Source: Tribonema minus (Eukaryota > Sar > Xanthophyceae > Tribonematales > Tribonemataceae). Taken from it: 64,000 nucleotides of DNA. Position 1 is the stretch's first letter; every line of letters starts with the position of its first letter. The notes under the pieces were generated by a model, which made no database searches, was not told the origin of the DNA, and was given only the letters and a program-made list of their open reading frames with translations. Where the stretch lies: the NCBI GenBank assembly GCA_017506865.1, contig JAFCMP010000525.1, forward strand, positions 1,302,001 through 1,366,000. Reading direction: 5' to 3'. This document shows positions 30,001 to 42,400 of this stretch, in pieces. The translations under genes and the position numbers were made by a program.

Positions 30001-33000
30001 CTGCTGGTGGTGGACGCCATGACGGGGCAGGAGGCGGCGACGCTCACGGCGGCGTTCAACGAGCGCGTGGGGATCACGGGCGCGATCCTGACTAAGGTGC
30101 GCGCGCATTGTCTTGCGGAGCAGCTCAAGATGGCGCTGTATGCGCGTGCATTGTCTTGCGTAGCAGCTCAAGACTGCGCTCTGTACCGTATCTGAAGGGC
30201 GCAGGGCGGCTTGCAGCGATGCTCGTCTTGGTGTTTTGCGGCAATGCTCATTGCGGCGTTCAACGAGCGCGTGGGGATCACGGGCGCGAGTCTGACCGAG
30301 GTAAGCCTCGCGTAGCTTTTGATGTCGCTCAATGGCATCAACGCTCCCTGCGGCAGTCAGCGAGCGCGTGGGAAATACAGGCGCAGCGCCGAGAAAGTGC
30401 GTCGCGCGCAGCAGCTGGGTGCCCAAGGGCGCAGGGCAGCGGCAGCGATGCTCAGCGTAACCTTAGGCATCGGGAACGCTCACCGCTGTGTTTGATGCGT
30501 GCGTGGGATCTCGATGGCCGCGCGTCGTGCGCAGCAGCTCGAGACATTCATTCGCTGCCGCGCTCGAAGGGCGCGATATGGGAGGCCGCGATGAGCGTCG
30601 CCGCCAAACGCTGAGACGAGCACCGCTGACCTTGGCGCGTTGTGCGCAGCAGCTCGAGGTGCATGGATGGTCGTCGTTCTGAAGGCCGCAGGACGGGAGG
30701 CAGCGACGCTTGGGGTAATGCTATGTAGGGCAGCCGAGGCGCCAGAATGCAGCGCGATGAGAGGGGCGGTGGCGGGCGGGCGCTGAGCCATGTTGCGCGG
30801 ACCGTTTTGGAGGTCGAGAGAGTTGGCAGGGCTCTGCGGACATTATGACATCGAACGTCGGCGATCAAGGACGCGAGACAGGTGGAACTGCTTGTGACGG
30901 GTTACTTCGCGCATGCACGTCTCTATGTGCCAATGTTGCTGTGCGTTTTTGCTCCGCTGCAGCTGGACGGCGACTCGCGCGGCGGCAGCGCGCTCAGCGT
31001 GCAGGGCGTGTCCGGGCGGCCCATCAAGTTTGTGGGCGTGGGCGAGCGCATCGACGACCTCGAGCCCTTCTACCCCGACCGCATGGCGAGCCGCATCCTC
31101 GGCATGGGCGACATCGTGAGCTTCGTGGAGAAGGCGCAGAAGCAGGTGAGCGCTGCTGCCGCGTGAATGCGCTGCGCATTGGGGTCCGCAAGTGCACGCG
31201 CGCGCGCATGCGTGTGTGCTGGTGGATAGGCCGCTCGTCGCGTGTGTGCCCAGGTTTGCGAGTGAGTCGCGTGTGTCACGAGGCGGGTGGAGCAGGCGCA
31301 GAAGCAGGTAAGCGCTGTCGCCACCGCAAGTTTCCGCGCGCGCGCGCACGTGCGAGTTGTAACCCTAACCCTAAGTGCGCGTCGTGCGGCGGACAGGGCG
31401 CCTGGCACATTCCCTCCGTGTGCGCGACCTTGCGACAGGTGGTTGGTGGAGCCGGAGAAGCGGGTGACCACTGCTGCCACGTGGATGCGCTGCGCGCCGG
31501 CATCCGCAAGCGCGCGCGCGCGCATGTGTGTGTGTATGCTGGTGGATGGGTCGCGCCGGGCGCGCCTTTCCCCATGTGTGTGAGTCACGTGTGTCGCGTG
31601 GCTGAATGGCGACACAGTGTCGCGTGGTGAAACGGTGCGGAGGCGCGCGGAAGTCAGGCACGCGCTGCAGTCGGGATGAGTGTGACAGCATGAAAAACCG
31701 CGCACGTGCTCGCGTGCATGTGCAAGTTGCGTGCTTGTCATTGGGTGGACAGGCTGCGGGGCGCATTCCCTCTGTGCGTGCGCAATCGCCTTCGTCATGC
31801 GGTGAAGTTGTGGCGGGGCGCGTTCTGTTGAACTCGAGGCGCTGTCGGACCGCGCGCAGGCACGGCAGGCTGCGGATTTGCCATGTCGGGAAAGGAGTTT
31901 GAGCATTGCTGCAATCAGAGTACATTGCGTTTGCACCTGTGCTCGGCTACTTGAACTAGTTCAAATGGGCAGGTAATTACTTCAACTGATATGTACGCGG
32001 ACGAGCTCTTTCTGCCCCTGGAACAGGTGACTTTGTGGCCTGCGTTTCGCCGCACACGCGCACATCAACGAAGCAACGGTTGCCATCAAATGTTTGGGGC
32101 GCGCTGCTGTTTGCTGGCGGCGCCAACTGCCCTTCAGTGCTGGCGCGCGGGGGCAGGCGGTGTCCGTACATGCTGCCGACAGTGTTGAAGTCAAATAGCG
32201 CGCACGTCAGACGCGCAACCGGTGGCGTGAGTCTGGCAGTCTGGTCCTCGGGTGTAGGTGATAGGCAGCGAGGGCCCACAACGCCCGTCATTGCCTGAAG
32301 GGTTGTGGTGCCGGCCGAGCGTGCAGTCGCTCACCGATGTACATGCGATGTCCGTAGACGCTGAGTCACGCGCTCTGTCGTCTGCGACGCACGCGTGCGC
32401 GGCGAATTCTGCAGAAAATGCTTTAATGCTTTGCAGCACGACTCGATAGCAGAAGGGCTGGACGAGCCAAGGCGTATCAGCTCTTGTAGATCATCGACAC
32501 CCGGAGAATCCAGAGTGCAAATCTCAAGAAGCAATACCGGACACTCGCCAAGACTGACTTGCGGGCGCGGCAGCCCATCAAAACTACATCATGTGCTTGC
32601 ACTGCTCTTGCTGCAACTCATCAAAACTACATCACGGTACTGCGCTGCTCCTGCTGCAACTTATCAAAATTGCATCACGGTGTTGCGCTGCTCCTGCTGC
32701 GGCTCATCAAAACTGTGTCTTGTGCTGCGCTGCTCCTGCTGCAATTTATCAAAAGTATACAACGTGCTGCGCTGCTCCTGCTGCAACTTATATCAACACT
32801 ACATCAATGTGCTGCGCAGGTCTCGGAGGCGGAGATGGCGCAGCTGTCTCAGAAGATGATGGACGCGACGTTTGACTTCAACGACTTTCTGGAGCAGTCC
32901 AAGGTGGTGCGCAACATGGGCAGCATGGCCAACGTCGCCAAGATGATCCCCGGAATGGCAGGTGCGCGCTGCTTTACTTTCCGAGTCATCCCAAGCTGTC

Positions 33001-35644
33001 CGATCAATCACCTCTAGATACGTATGAAGACATTATACCAAGTAGCTGAAGTACACTTGGAATGTACCAACAGCAAACCAAACTTTGTCACCACATGAAG
33101 TTATGATTCTAGGGGTGACGAGGCTTCGCGCCGTGATGCCGTGGAGCGCGTCACAGCTTGAAGCTCGTTGAAGCTCTTGAAGTTGACATGTGCGATCGCT
33201 CGCCAGATAAAGTTGGTTTGCCACCTCCCATATATTGGGTCGTGAACAACAAAAGCCACGTCACGGCTGATTGTGCTCGCGTTCACGTGCCGCTCGCGGC
33301 GGCGGCACTGCAATCAACACTTGCGCAAGACCGCCGATGATGCTGGTCCGTACTGCACTAAACTAGAACCCCCCTCCGCCCCCCCCCCGAAGGGCTAGGG
33401 TTAGGGTTTGTGGCATGGGCCGCACAGTCGCAATGGTGCAGTGCTCCAACATTGGCGTATGATCACGCCCGAAACATGCTGGGCTTGTGGTTGACGCTGT
33501 CCAATGGCATGGCCACGATGCGCTGCTGTTATTACCCGCTGCTGTTACATCTTTGAGTGTCTAGCCACGTTGCCATCTGCACTTCTGCAGTCCTCGCTGC
33601 CTCGCCGTTGATCTACCCTACAGACGGGTCGTCAGCACTGATGACCATGCTGGCCAAATAAATGCGCTTCTTGCACTTGGGTGCTGCTGCCGAAGGCGCA
33701 GTCGGCATTGGCGGACGTTGCCATCCCCACCCATCCTTTGTATCCGTCACTCAGGCTCGTCAGCTTCATTTATGATGAATCGCCATACGCTAAGCCACAG
33801 GTAAACTGAACCACAGCAACACTTGATAGTGTTGAAACACGCAAAAACTCGGTAGGTCAGAAACCGACACCACTTGCCCAAGCATTGCCCCCCCCCCCCC
33901 CCTCCGCCTCTCGCACCAGGCAAGCTGAGCCAGAAGCAGATCGACGACACGGAGCGCCGAGCATGCGGACCTCTTCATCTCGCTCATTTCATCTCGCTCA
34001 TGCTGCCCTAGTATTGCCCCCCCCTCCCCCCCCCCCCCCCCCTCACCTTCCACCGTGAACCCCCCCCCCCTGCACCCCCTCCCATTCTGCCCCCCTGTAC
34101 CAGGCAAGCTGAGCCAGCAGCAGATGGACGACGCGGAGGACCGCGCCGAGCGCGCGGACCTCTTCATCTCCCTCATGCTGCCAGAGGAGCGCACCAACCC
34201 GGACCTGCTCATCCGCGACGCGGCCGCGCTGCAGCGGCAGCGCCGCATCGCCAAGGCCGCGCAGGTGCGGCCGCAGGACGTCGCGGCGTTCATCAGCGAC
34301 TTCCAGACGATGCGGACCATGATGAGCAGGTGGGTGGGGCGCGCCGCTGTACAGAGGGTAGGTGTGCTCACCGGTGTGTTGCGTACCCTGCCTCGCAGCA
34401 GCGTGTAGTGCGTTCGCGCTGCAGCGGCGGCGGCGCATCGCCAAGGCGGCGCAGGTGCGGCCGCAGGACGTCGCGGCGTTCATCGGCGAGTTCCAGACGA
34501 TGCGCACCATGATGAGCAGGTGCGGTGGGGTGCGGCGCGCGGCGGCTGCAGTAGGCGTCGAAGTTAGAGGGTACGCTCGCAAGTGTGTGTGTGTGACCTG
34601 GCTCGCCGCATTGGGTATGCTCACGCGTATGCGGGGGCGCACACGCGCGCGGCTGCAGTACAGAGGGTAGGCATGCTTGCCAGTGTGTATACGTACCGTG
34701 GCTCGCCGCAGTGTGCATGCTCACCTGTGTCCGGTCGGGTCTGGGAGGTTTGGGCGGCTGCGGCATGCATGAGGCTCTTATGCGAGGCCGCGAGCGCTGC
34801 TGTTTTTGAGTGGTTTGGTTGTTGACGAATGTAAGAGTTGAGGCTCTGGGACTGGTGTTGCAGTCAGTGTCTGCAAGACTGGGCTCATGCAACTCTGTAC
34901 AACAGGGAACAGGATTGAGGCTTTGGTTGCATGCTTATTTCATTTTTCAAGGCAATGGCTGTGGTTGTTGCTCTGAATCCAGCTCCTGCGCGTGGGTGAG
35001 GCCCCCCATTTTGTTGCTTTCTGCGCAAGGCAGATGACGGTACTCTCTGATGCACTGACATGCAGACATTGTGCTTTGCTGATCTGCGTTTCACTCAAGG
35101 CATAGCCAAGTTTTTCCAGACACCCATGCGCAACCCATAAATTACACAGCGCTGCTCGTGCGCGTGCACGATTACAACGCCGCTGTGAGTTGATTGTTGC
35201 ACGCCGGTCACACGCGCTGGGGCATGGCGCAACATGCACCCACCCACAGTCACAACCAGCGAAGGCACCCAGGCCAGTATTTATCGACAATAAAATTCCC
35301 TTGTCAACAAATTGCTGCAGAATTTCAGTTGTTTGATTGATTTCGCATTACAGTCCCACTGCCCAGCCCGTCGTGCTGCTGATGTTCTTTCAAGCCCTCC
35401 CCTCCTCCCCATTGTTCTCACTTGAAGCCCCCTAACTCCGCCCCCCTTTTCACGGCGCAGAATGAGCAAGCGCATGGCGCCGGGCGGCGACATGGGGGGC
35501 GCGCCGGGGGGCGGCGCACCAGGCCCCGGAGGCCCCCCCTCAGAGGAGGACATGCTGGCCATGGGCAACCGGCAGCAGCGGCGGCGCGCCGCCAAGACGG
35601 GCAAGAAGCCGGCGGGCCCAAGCAAGGGGTTCGGCGCCAAGTAG
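27090..35644 (+). CDS. SRP54: Plastid signal recognition particle 54 kDa protein (cpSRP54/FfhC)
   Basis: GTPase that targets thylakoid membrane proteins inside the plastid. Nine exons agree in phase: 27090-27404, 27580-27728, 28048-28196, 28865-29100, 29935-30096, 30963-31145, 32820-32961, 34104-34329 and 35461-35644, about 581 residues. The N-terminus has a hydrophobic core [14 protein letters not shown] then a Ser/Thr/Arg/Ala-rich stretch ending RRAAVVPRM: a bipartite ER-plus-transit presequence with the Phe typical of complex red plastids. The mature N domain starts [20 protein letters not shown]. GTPase motifs: GLQGAGKTT (about 168-176), [22 protein letters not shown] (split by an intron after TK) and GVGER. 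The M domain ([29 protein letters not shown]) follows. The tail ends [13 protein letters not shown]. The C-terminal exon carries a Gly/Pro-rich linker. An insert of about 28 residues rich in Pro/Glu sits between the P-loop helix and [14 protein letters not shown], and is itself interrupted by an intron. Confidence 0.96.
29780..29936 (+). repeat. Acceptor-side copy before SRP54 exon 5
   Basis: GCTCGCCCGTTTCGCCGTGTAACTGCCGCGCCCGCCAG and the following GTCA occur at about 29799-29840 and again at 29898-29938, where the second is the true acceptor of exon 5. The first copy diverges after GTCA. The preceding CGACGCA words are duplicated too. Confidence 0.85.
30050..30400 (+). repeat. Donor-side copies in SRP54 intron 5
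   Basis: GCGTTCAACGAGCGCGTGGG at the end of exon 5 (30096) is copied almost exactly at 30256-30300 and followed by GTAAGC. A third weaker copy (AGCGAGCGCGTGGGAAATAC) lies at about 30356-30398. Spacing is about 204 then about 100 bases. Confidence 0.88.
31126..31660 (+). repeat. Donor-side copies in SRP54 intron 6
   Basis: GGAGAAGGCGCAGAAGCAG with a GTGAGC donor (exon end 31145) recurs as GGAGCAGGCGCAGAAGCAG with GTAAGC (31307) and GGAGCCGGAGAAGCGG with GTGACC (31463), and more weakly near 31640. Spacing is 162 and 156 bases. Intron spacer words (GATGCGCTGCGC, CATGTGTGTGT and GGTGGAT) repeat as well, so the unit covers exon end plus intron. Confidence 0.88.
31361..31375. repeat. Interstitial telomere-like motif
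   Basis: AACCCTAACCCTAAG in SRP54 intron 6, two and a half units of CCCTAA. Similar short tracts on one or other strand lie at 11613-11626, 33394-33408, 61452-61464 and 63543-63557, all in introns. Confidence 0.85.
32590..32819 (+). repeat. About 44 bp tandem repeat abutting SRP54 exon 7 acceptor
   Basis: Five to six units of the form GCTGCTCCTGCTGCAACTTA plus TCAAAACTACATCACGGT run directly into the acceptor GTGCTGCGCAG of exon 7. Every unit carries a GTGCTGCGCTG or TACTGCGCTG version of the same segment, so the array is built from the 3' splice-site region. Confidence 0.9.
33889..34150 (+). repeat. Acceptor-side pseudoexon before SRP54 exon 8
   Basis: An oligo-C tract, CACCAGGCAAGCTGAGCCAG and then AAGCAGATCGACGACACGGAG appear at about 33889-33955. 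The true exon 8 start (oligo-C, ACCAGGCAAGCTGAGCCAG, CAGCAGATGGACGACGCGGAGG) is at 34050-34140. The GCGGACCTCTTCATCTC block is also shared. The upstream copy loses the frame soon after the junction. Confidence 0.9.
34226..34519 (+). repeat. Donor-side pseudoexon of about 105 bases in SRP54 intron 8
   Basis: The last ~105 bases of exon 8 (about 34226-34329) are repeated at 34416-34519 with few changes, including GCCAAGGCCGCGCAGGTGCG, GACGTCGCGGCGTTCATC and ACCATGATGAGCAG, followed by GTGCGG in place of GTGGGT. This is the longest and best preserved junction copy in the window and retains an open frame. Confidence 0.95.
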
Positions 35645-36478
35645 CCCCCCGCGACAGGGCTGCACAGGCGGCGGCGGGCGGACCGTACGCTGAGCTCGAT
35701 GCAGTTCTGCGCCTGCTCGTGTGCTGCCGCGTGTCGCCACGGCGCCCGTGTGCCAACACGCCGCGCGCCGTCGTTGCAGTGCGCGCTGCTCGAGCTGCGC
35801 CCCCCCCCCCCCATCATGCCCCAGGGGTGCGGCTGCTGCACGTACTTGGTAATTTCGGCCCAGAGCTGCATGCGTGGCTGGGGCGTGGGGCATGCGGCCC
35901 GCGTGCGCGGACAATACACACTCACATCACATTTACAAGCTGTAATAGAACCGCATTTTATCTCTTGTTTCCCCGACCGCGCTGCACTGCCTGGTGCTAG
36001 TGCTGTGTGATTGGGTGTTGCTCTCTGCTGCGGCTCTCACGCAATCATTTGCATGTGCTCAATGTCCTGGCGCCGTGCTGTGTGCGGGCTTCCCTGTGTC
36101 AGACTCCCAGCCAGCTGTCGCTCTCGTACAAGTGTGTGCAAGTGCCGACTGCCCTCGGCGGGCGCGGCGTACTGTAGCTCCCCTAGGACATGGCCGCTGC
36201 GTCATCCGGCATCACCGCCTCGGTGCACCCCCATGGCTACATTCCGCCGATTGTGCAACCAGGGCTTATGGCACAACGCCGAAACACCCGAGACAGCCGC
36301 CGTCACACCGCCTCAACCCACTCCGTGTCACCGCTAGACGCACTGCAATGCGCTGTCTCGGCTCAGCGCAGCAGCAGCAGTAGCAGCAGCAGCGCTCAGC
36401 ATAGTCACGCAAAAGACTCCCACAGCGTTCCACCCGCAACAGCTCGGCGTCCTTTGGCTCCGCGTGCCACGAGCGCCG
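35645..36478. other. Convergent 3' region, SRP54 / helical protein
   Basis: Both neighbours end here. The segment has GC-rich sequence to about 35900, then mixed sequence and a CAG run near 36369-36393. No further gene was recognised. Confidence 0.5.
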
Positions 36479-39400
36479 CTAGACGTGGGAGCGCCGCAGC
36501 AGCCACGCGACCGCGCGCTCCGCAGCGATAGGCGCCGCGCCCTGCCACGCGCACGAAGCGTACTGCTCCAGAACGCACTGCGCAGCAGCGTGCACGGCGC
36601 TCGCCGCTGCACCGCTGCCGCCGTCGTTGCCGCCGCTCCTGCTGCCAACGGCGCCGTGCGCGAGGCCCGCCAGCAGCGCCAGCTCCCAACGGCAGTCCCT
36701 CGTGGCTTGGTCGAAGATGAGCTCCGCTGCTTGCAAGCCTGCTCCTCCCTGTGAACAGCAAATTACAGGTGTCCCAACTCTGCATTAGGTGGTGCAGAGC
36801 GCAACAGGCAAATAGACCTCGCTCCCGTTGCTGAAGTGCCGTGACAGGCAAATGTGGTGGACCTGGACGCAAGCAAGGGGCTAATAACAATGAGCAAGGT
36901 TGAAGAAATACTTTAGCCTACTTGAGTAGCGTTAGATAGAAGTGCGTTGCAATCGAGCCTGCAGTCAGGCCACCGTACCAAGTCTTCATTCAACCAGCTA
37001 CACGCATTGAGGCTAGTAAACATCAGATGTACTGCAAGACTCTAAGGCAAATGTTTAAAAGTGCTCATACACTCCGAATGCGTCCAAACATGCTGCTGCG
37101 CGACTGCTGCCACCAAACCGCCTGCTCCTACTGTCCATGGTGTGAACTTGCGCTGCGCACATCGCACACCCTCTGAGCCCCTTCACACGCTGCATGCCAC
37201 ACCATCAATGCCACGTACAGCTGCAGGTCTAGGTCCAGGGTTGCGTGTGAGGGCACTTCCGTGCAGAGCTGAAATGCTGGGCCGTGTGGCAGCACCAAAA
37301 TCCAAGCTCTTGACGTCCGGCGCAGACCGGGGTACTGTTCGCCGTGTGACTACTCAGTACGTGCGTACCCGAACACCCAACGTCTCTTGGGGCTTTCATA
37401 AACCACGCCCACAAGTACACCTACACCCACCTCTGGAAAAGCGTCCTTCAGCGCTTCGAGGTCGCCGCTGTCGAGCGCGCAGCCGAGGCGGTGCGCGACG
37501 GCCGCCGCGGCGACGGCCTCCCTCGCCTGAGCGTTGCTGCAATCTGCCACAACGCAGAGCGCCGTCTCCAGCGCTGCAGCCGTGCGGCGGCACCGGCGCG
37601 CGCGGCGCAGCGCACCCGCCAGCGCGCACAGCAGCGTCGCCGCCGCAGGGTCGGCCCACGGCTGCGATTGGCGGCAGCGGACGTTGGGGCATTGCCGCAG
37701 GGCAAGCATGGCTTACTGAATCGCTGCCCTTGCTGTTCTTGCGTACTTGTACTTGTGGTGCTCGCAGTCTGCCCATTCATTATTCAAAGTAGCTTGAGCG
37801 CAGCGTGAAATGCGCAGCGCGCGTCTCGTGGAAAGGCAGCTCGGTGTCCGCATGCCCCCGCCGCCTTTGCGCAAACCCACACACACACCATCGCCGCTGC
37901 ACGTGCAGCACCTTGTTTCCTTCCATGTGCAGAAAAGCACACACCGAATGCCGTGCATCCCACACCAACAGTTGCCCGACATAGTCATACGTTTGCTGCT
38001 CGCTAGGGAAGTTCCACAGTCAAATATGCTTCTGTACACGCGCACAGCAGCTGATGACACTGTCAGAGATGCCTGCAGGTGCAGTCGTCTGTACGCAGCA
38101 GCAAGAGAGTGGACACTGTGCTTCCTCAACGACCACCGGCTGGCCCCTATGACGCTGACCACCGCTGAAATGTGACACACTACGTACGGACAGCTGAGTC
38201 TGTTGTGGCTGCATTGATCGGTACTCTTGACATCTTCGAATTCTCCTCTGTAACATCACCGCTTGGCATTTTCCTCCAGTTGGCGCGTACGACGCAGCAG
38301 CACATACCTGCCCCCCCCCGCCCGACGCCGGCGGTGCCCTGGCGCTTGCCTCCTCCAGCACGGCCTCGAGCACGTCGCGCGCACCGAGCGCTGCCACAAC
38401 GCGCGTCACCACGTCGCGCGCCACCAGGTCCTGGCAGCGCACCACACACACGAGCGGCGCAACGCGCGGCACAGCGTTTCTCAGCGAGGAAGGCAACCGC
38501 CTGTATCATGCGCCCTCAATGGGTCAGCATGTTGCGTGCCACCAGGTCCTGACAGCGCATCGAGTTGCATACACAGAAGCGTGTTTGGAATTCATTGAAT
38601 GTGAAGCGCATACCCGGATGAGAGCATGTAGTTGCATAGAAGCGTGTTCCGGATTCACTGAATTCGTAGTGCATACCCGGATGAGATTTCTAATTGCCAG
38701 CAGACATATTCCGTAAGAGCATCTCCGCCGGCGCCTTCTTCGCGGCCGACAAGCAGCGGTTCGTGGCAGCACAAGTCCTGGCAGGCACGCACGCGCGTAC
38801 ACACGCACGGCGCGACACGCGACGCGGCGTGTCTCAGCAAGGCAAGCGAGCGCTTGTGATATGCGCCGTCGGCGGGGCAGCGCTGAGGATGCGGCGCCGC
38901 CGACCGCTGCTGTGCCGGGTGGCGCCCCCGAGTGTGTGGTGCAAGTTGGTACTGTATGTCGCTTCCGCCGCGGGCGCTATTTGGCACAAGTGCGAAAATG
39001 CCCGCTGCTCGCACACATCGTGCGCCAGCGAGCAAATTGCTGCAGCTACGCATTGTCTGTCGATTCACGCCATGCAGCCGCCCCGCAGGCGTGTAGGCGC
39101 CGGTGGGCTGCAATCAACGCAATGCGTCGTTTACACAATGTTACATGGCGCAGGCACATGTGTCCGCCAATCCGCAACGCACGGCAGCGACGAGCGCCTC
39201 ACAGCAACTCAGCGCCCCCCCCCCCCCCCCAGCTGTGCGCCATCTGCATGCCTCACAGGCGCACATGACGCATGCCCCGCAGGCCTGCGCCTGCCGTCAA
39301 CGCTGGCATATCACCATGCTCTCGACACGCGGCGCAACAGCAGCGGCGGCGCAGCAGCGCCGTCCCCCCCCCCTCTACCTGCTTCATGCAGTAGCCCGCG

Positions 39401-42400
39401 GGCGCGCTGGCGGCGAGCACGGCGCGCACTCCGCACACGGCAGAACGGCGACGGCGGCGCGGCGCAGCACCCCCCCTCACCTGCGTCATGCAGTAGCCCG
39501 CTGGCGCGCTGGCGGCGAGCGCCGACGTCAGCGCGGCGCGCCGCAGCTGCGCCCCGGCGGCGAGCGCGCCCCACGCGAGCGCGCACAGGCGCGCGCGCAG
39601 CGCCGGGTCGGGCTCGCCGGCGGCAGCGCGGCGCCCGTCCGCCGCCGCCGCCGCCGCCGCCGCCGCAGCGTCGAGGCGCGTCCTGAGCAGCTTGGCGAGG
39701 GGGCGCGTGCCCAGCGCTCCGCGGCCGAGCACTGCGCAGCGCGCGAGGGCCCCGTAGCCGTACTGCCGCACCTGCGCGGCGCGGCGCAGTGCGCATGGCG
39801 CGGCGGCGGCGGCGGCGGCGGCAGTGTTGTGTAGGGCCCTTGAGGTGTGCGGTTCATGAGGGTGGTAGGTTTTTTGTGGTATGTGTACTAAGGACGGGGG
39901 GGGGGGGGTGCACAGCGCCCCGCAGCTGGAGCATTAGACACTGGTGCAGAGCACGGTAGCTGGCTGGCGGAGCCGCGTCGCCGCGCCTGACGAGAAGCAA
40001 GGAGCATGACGATCCCTCATACCGAGCACATACTTTCAAATTTGATGCAAGCATAGTGATCCCTCATACCGAGCACATCTTAAAAGATCTGTGCATGGGC
40101 GTCTGTGATTTGACGCAAGAGCGGTGCGCACGTACGCAAACCAGTTGCACGGCTGGGGGTGACAGGCCCTCCTCTATGGGCAGACACGTGTACTCAATCA
40201 CACAGCAACACCCCCTGGTTCACGCAGGTGCACCTTCGCTGCTTGATGCCTGCGCGGCGCAATGCAGTGAGTTCAATGTTATTCACACAAAGCTGGTCAT
40301 GGCCGCTGCAGTATGCAGCTCGTGACGCCGAGCAACCCGGAGCGTAATAGTGGTGAGCAGCAGCACAGCCAGCGGTCAAGCAAAACATCCATTGTTTGCC
40401 ACTATGACACCGGTGCAATGCTTTGTGCTGCCTGTCGCAAACATGTCTGATGGATGTCTGCCAGTCTTGCAATGGCCAAAGCTCAAATGAGAGGTTGCTG
40501 AGAGGTGCTGACGTGCGGCGAGAGAGCGAGAGGCGCTGCTGCTGTACTCGGTCACAGAGCCTTGTGTGCATACATTCATGTGTATATATGTATACATATA
40601 TGAAGGAAGATCAGGCCCGAGCTCATCGTTCTGCAGGAGCAAATCAGTTGCAAAAGTGTGCACATTCCCGGATGGTCCAAAACATTTATGATCGAACGGA
40701 AATAAAATTCATTGGTGTTGGCCGTTTGTCTTCTTCATACATGCATGTGCCCATGTGTCAACTCAAGAAGCAGCAACGATGCGTCGTTGAATCGACTCCT
40801 GTGACAACAGCGGTAATTGCACGATTTGAAGCTCACAAGACCCTTTCTTAAGACAAACAAAAGCCACCGACACGATGTTTGCTCACACATGATGTGCCTT
40901 ACCTGCCAGTGATTGTGGCTGCAGCATGTGCTCACCACCTGCACCATTGAGGCAAAGGAAAGTGAGATGAGCGCATTTGCAATAGTGACCAGAGTTTACA
41001 GCCTGCAGTGTCGCAGCACCACAGCATTACAGGTCATGAGGTGGATCGATGTACTGCGAGAATATTCTTGCAGAAATCAGAATCAACACGAGCTCACTTG
41101 AGCGTACAGGATTACTTGCAAACCTTTACATGAATAGCTGCAGATGAAACTATCATGAAAGTGGCATTGGATATCAGCAAACACCATCATGAAGCACAAC
41201 ACCGTGAGTACAGTTGCTGAAGTGCATCGCTTCCTCATGACACAGGCATGCTATCCGACGCACGAGCGCACGCCGGCAACGCCATTGGCATCAATCTTCA
41301 ACTTCAACATGTCAACTTCAACATGCACGAATGAAAACAGCGCTCACCGCCGCGACGCGGGCGTAGTCGCGCCGCGCGTCCACCAGCGCCTGCGTACGCC
41401 GGGCGATGCAATCGCCATCAATCTTCATCTTCAACATGCGACAATAAACACAGCGCTCACCGCCGCGACGTGGGCGTAGTCGCGCCGCGCCTCCACCAGC
41501 CTCTGCGTGGTCTCAGCGCTCAGCGTCGCAGCAACGCTCAGGCGTTCGTCGGCGATGTTGAGGTACAGGAACTGCGCCAGCAGCTCGCCGTGCGTGCCGG
41601 TGAACAGGGTGTCTGCAAAGGGGAAGGGCGCAGTAAGGGTGGGTGGGAAGGGGGGGGAGGCTGAAGTTAGGGTGTGAAGGTTGAGGCACGGGGGGGGGGG
41701 GCGGGGGGCGTAGTGATGATGGATGGGGCTGAGGCAAAGGCTGTTCGTCACTTGAAGTGCATTTGCCTACACGGTGTAGCACACCAAGAGATGGCATGGT
41801 TTTCGCCGCCGCAGACAAACGAGTGGCAACGAAGGCGCAGATGCAGCATCGATGAGCTCACGTTTCACGCCCCAATTAAGATGACATCTAGCGCTTGTAC
41901 AGCAGCTTATCAGCGAAATGACTGTTATATTCACAAATTCCAGCACTCTCCAACCTCATGTCAACTCATGCGGTGCCGTGCATGGCATCTGTTTTAGGAT
42001 TCCATATGCTTTGACCAATGTACATCATTCTTCAAATTAGTTTTGATGCATTATCTGCAGCAAATTCCACAGTTGTGTCATTTAGATAAAAAATGGGCCC
42101 GTGACAAAATTGTAACTAAATCTAAAGAAAGTTGTAGAAGTATTGAACTGAAAGGTCATGCTGATAAAGTTTAAAAAACACAAAGTCTATCATCTCAACC
42201 CGCTGCAGACGAGGCTTTAGGAGGGAACCTTAGATGTTGGACGTAGAATATAGGGTCCGTACAAACACATTTCAATATTGAAAAAAGAATTGATTACTTC
42301 AAAGGCAGGTGTGTCAGACGGCTATTTGAAAGTTCTGTGAAGCTACTGTTACGATGAGGGTTGGTGCCCACGCATTACACAGCGCGCGTTCACGCAGCCT

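Noticed and set aside
33918-33966. Extra SRP54 exon with a good acceptor
   Set aside because: It duplicates the start of exon 8 and loses the frame immediately; treated as a pseudoexon copy.
38694-38810. Possible additional exon of the helical protein on minus
   Set aside because: It is an acceptor-side copy of exon 38308-38430; exon 39481-39771 joins the latter directly in phase.
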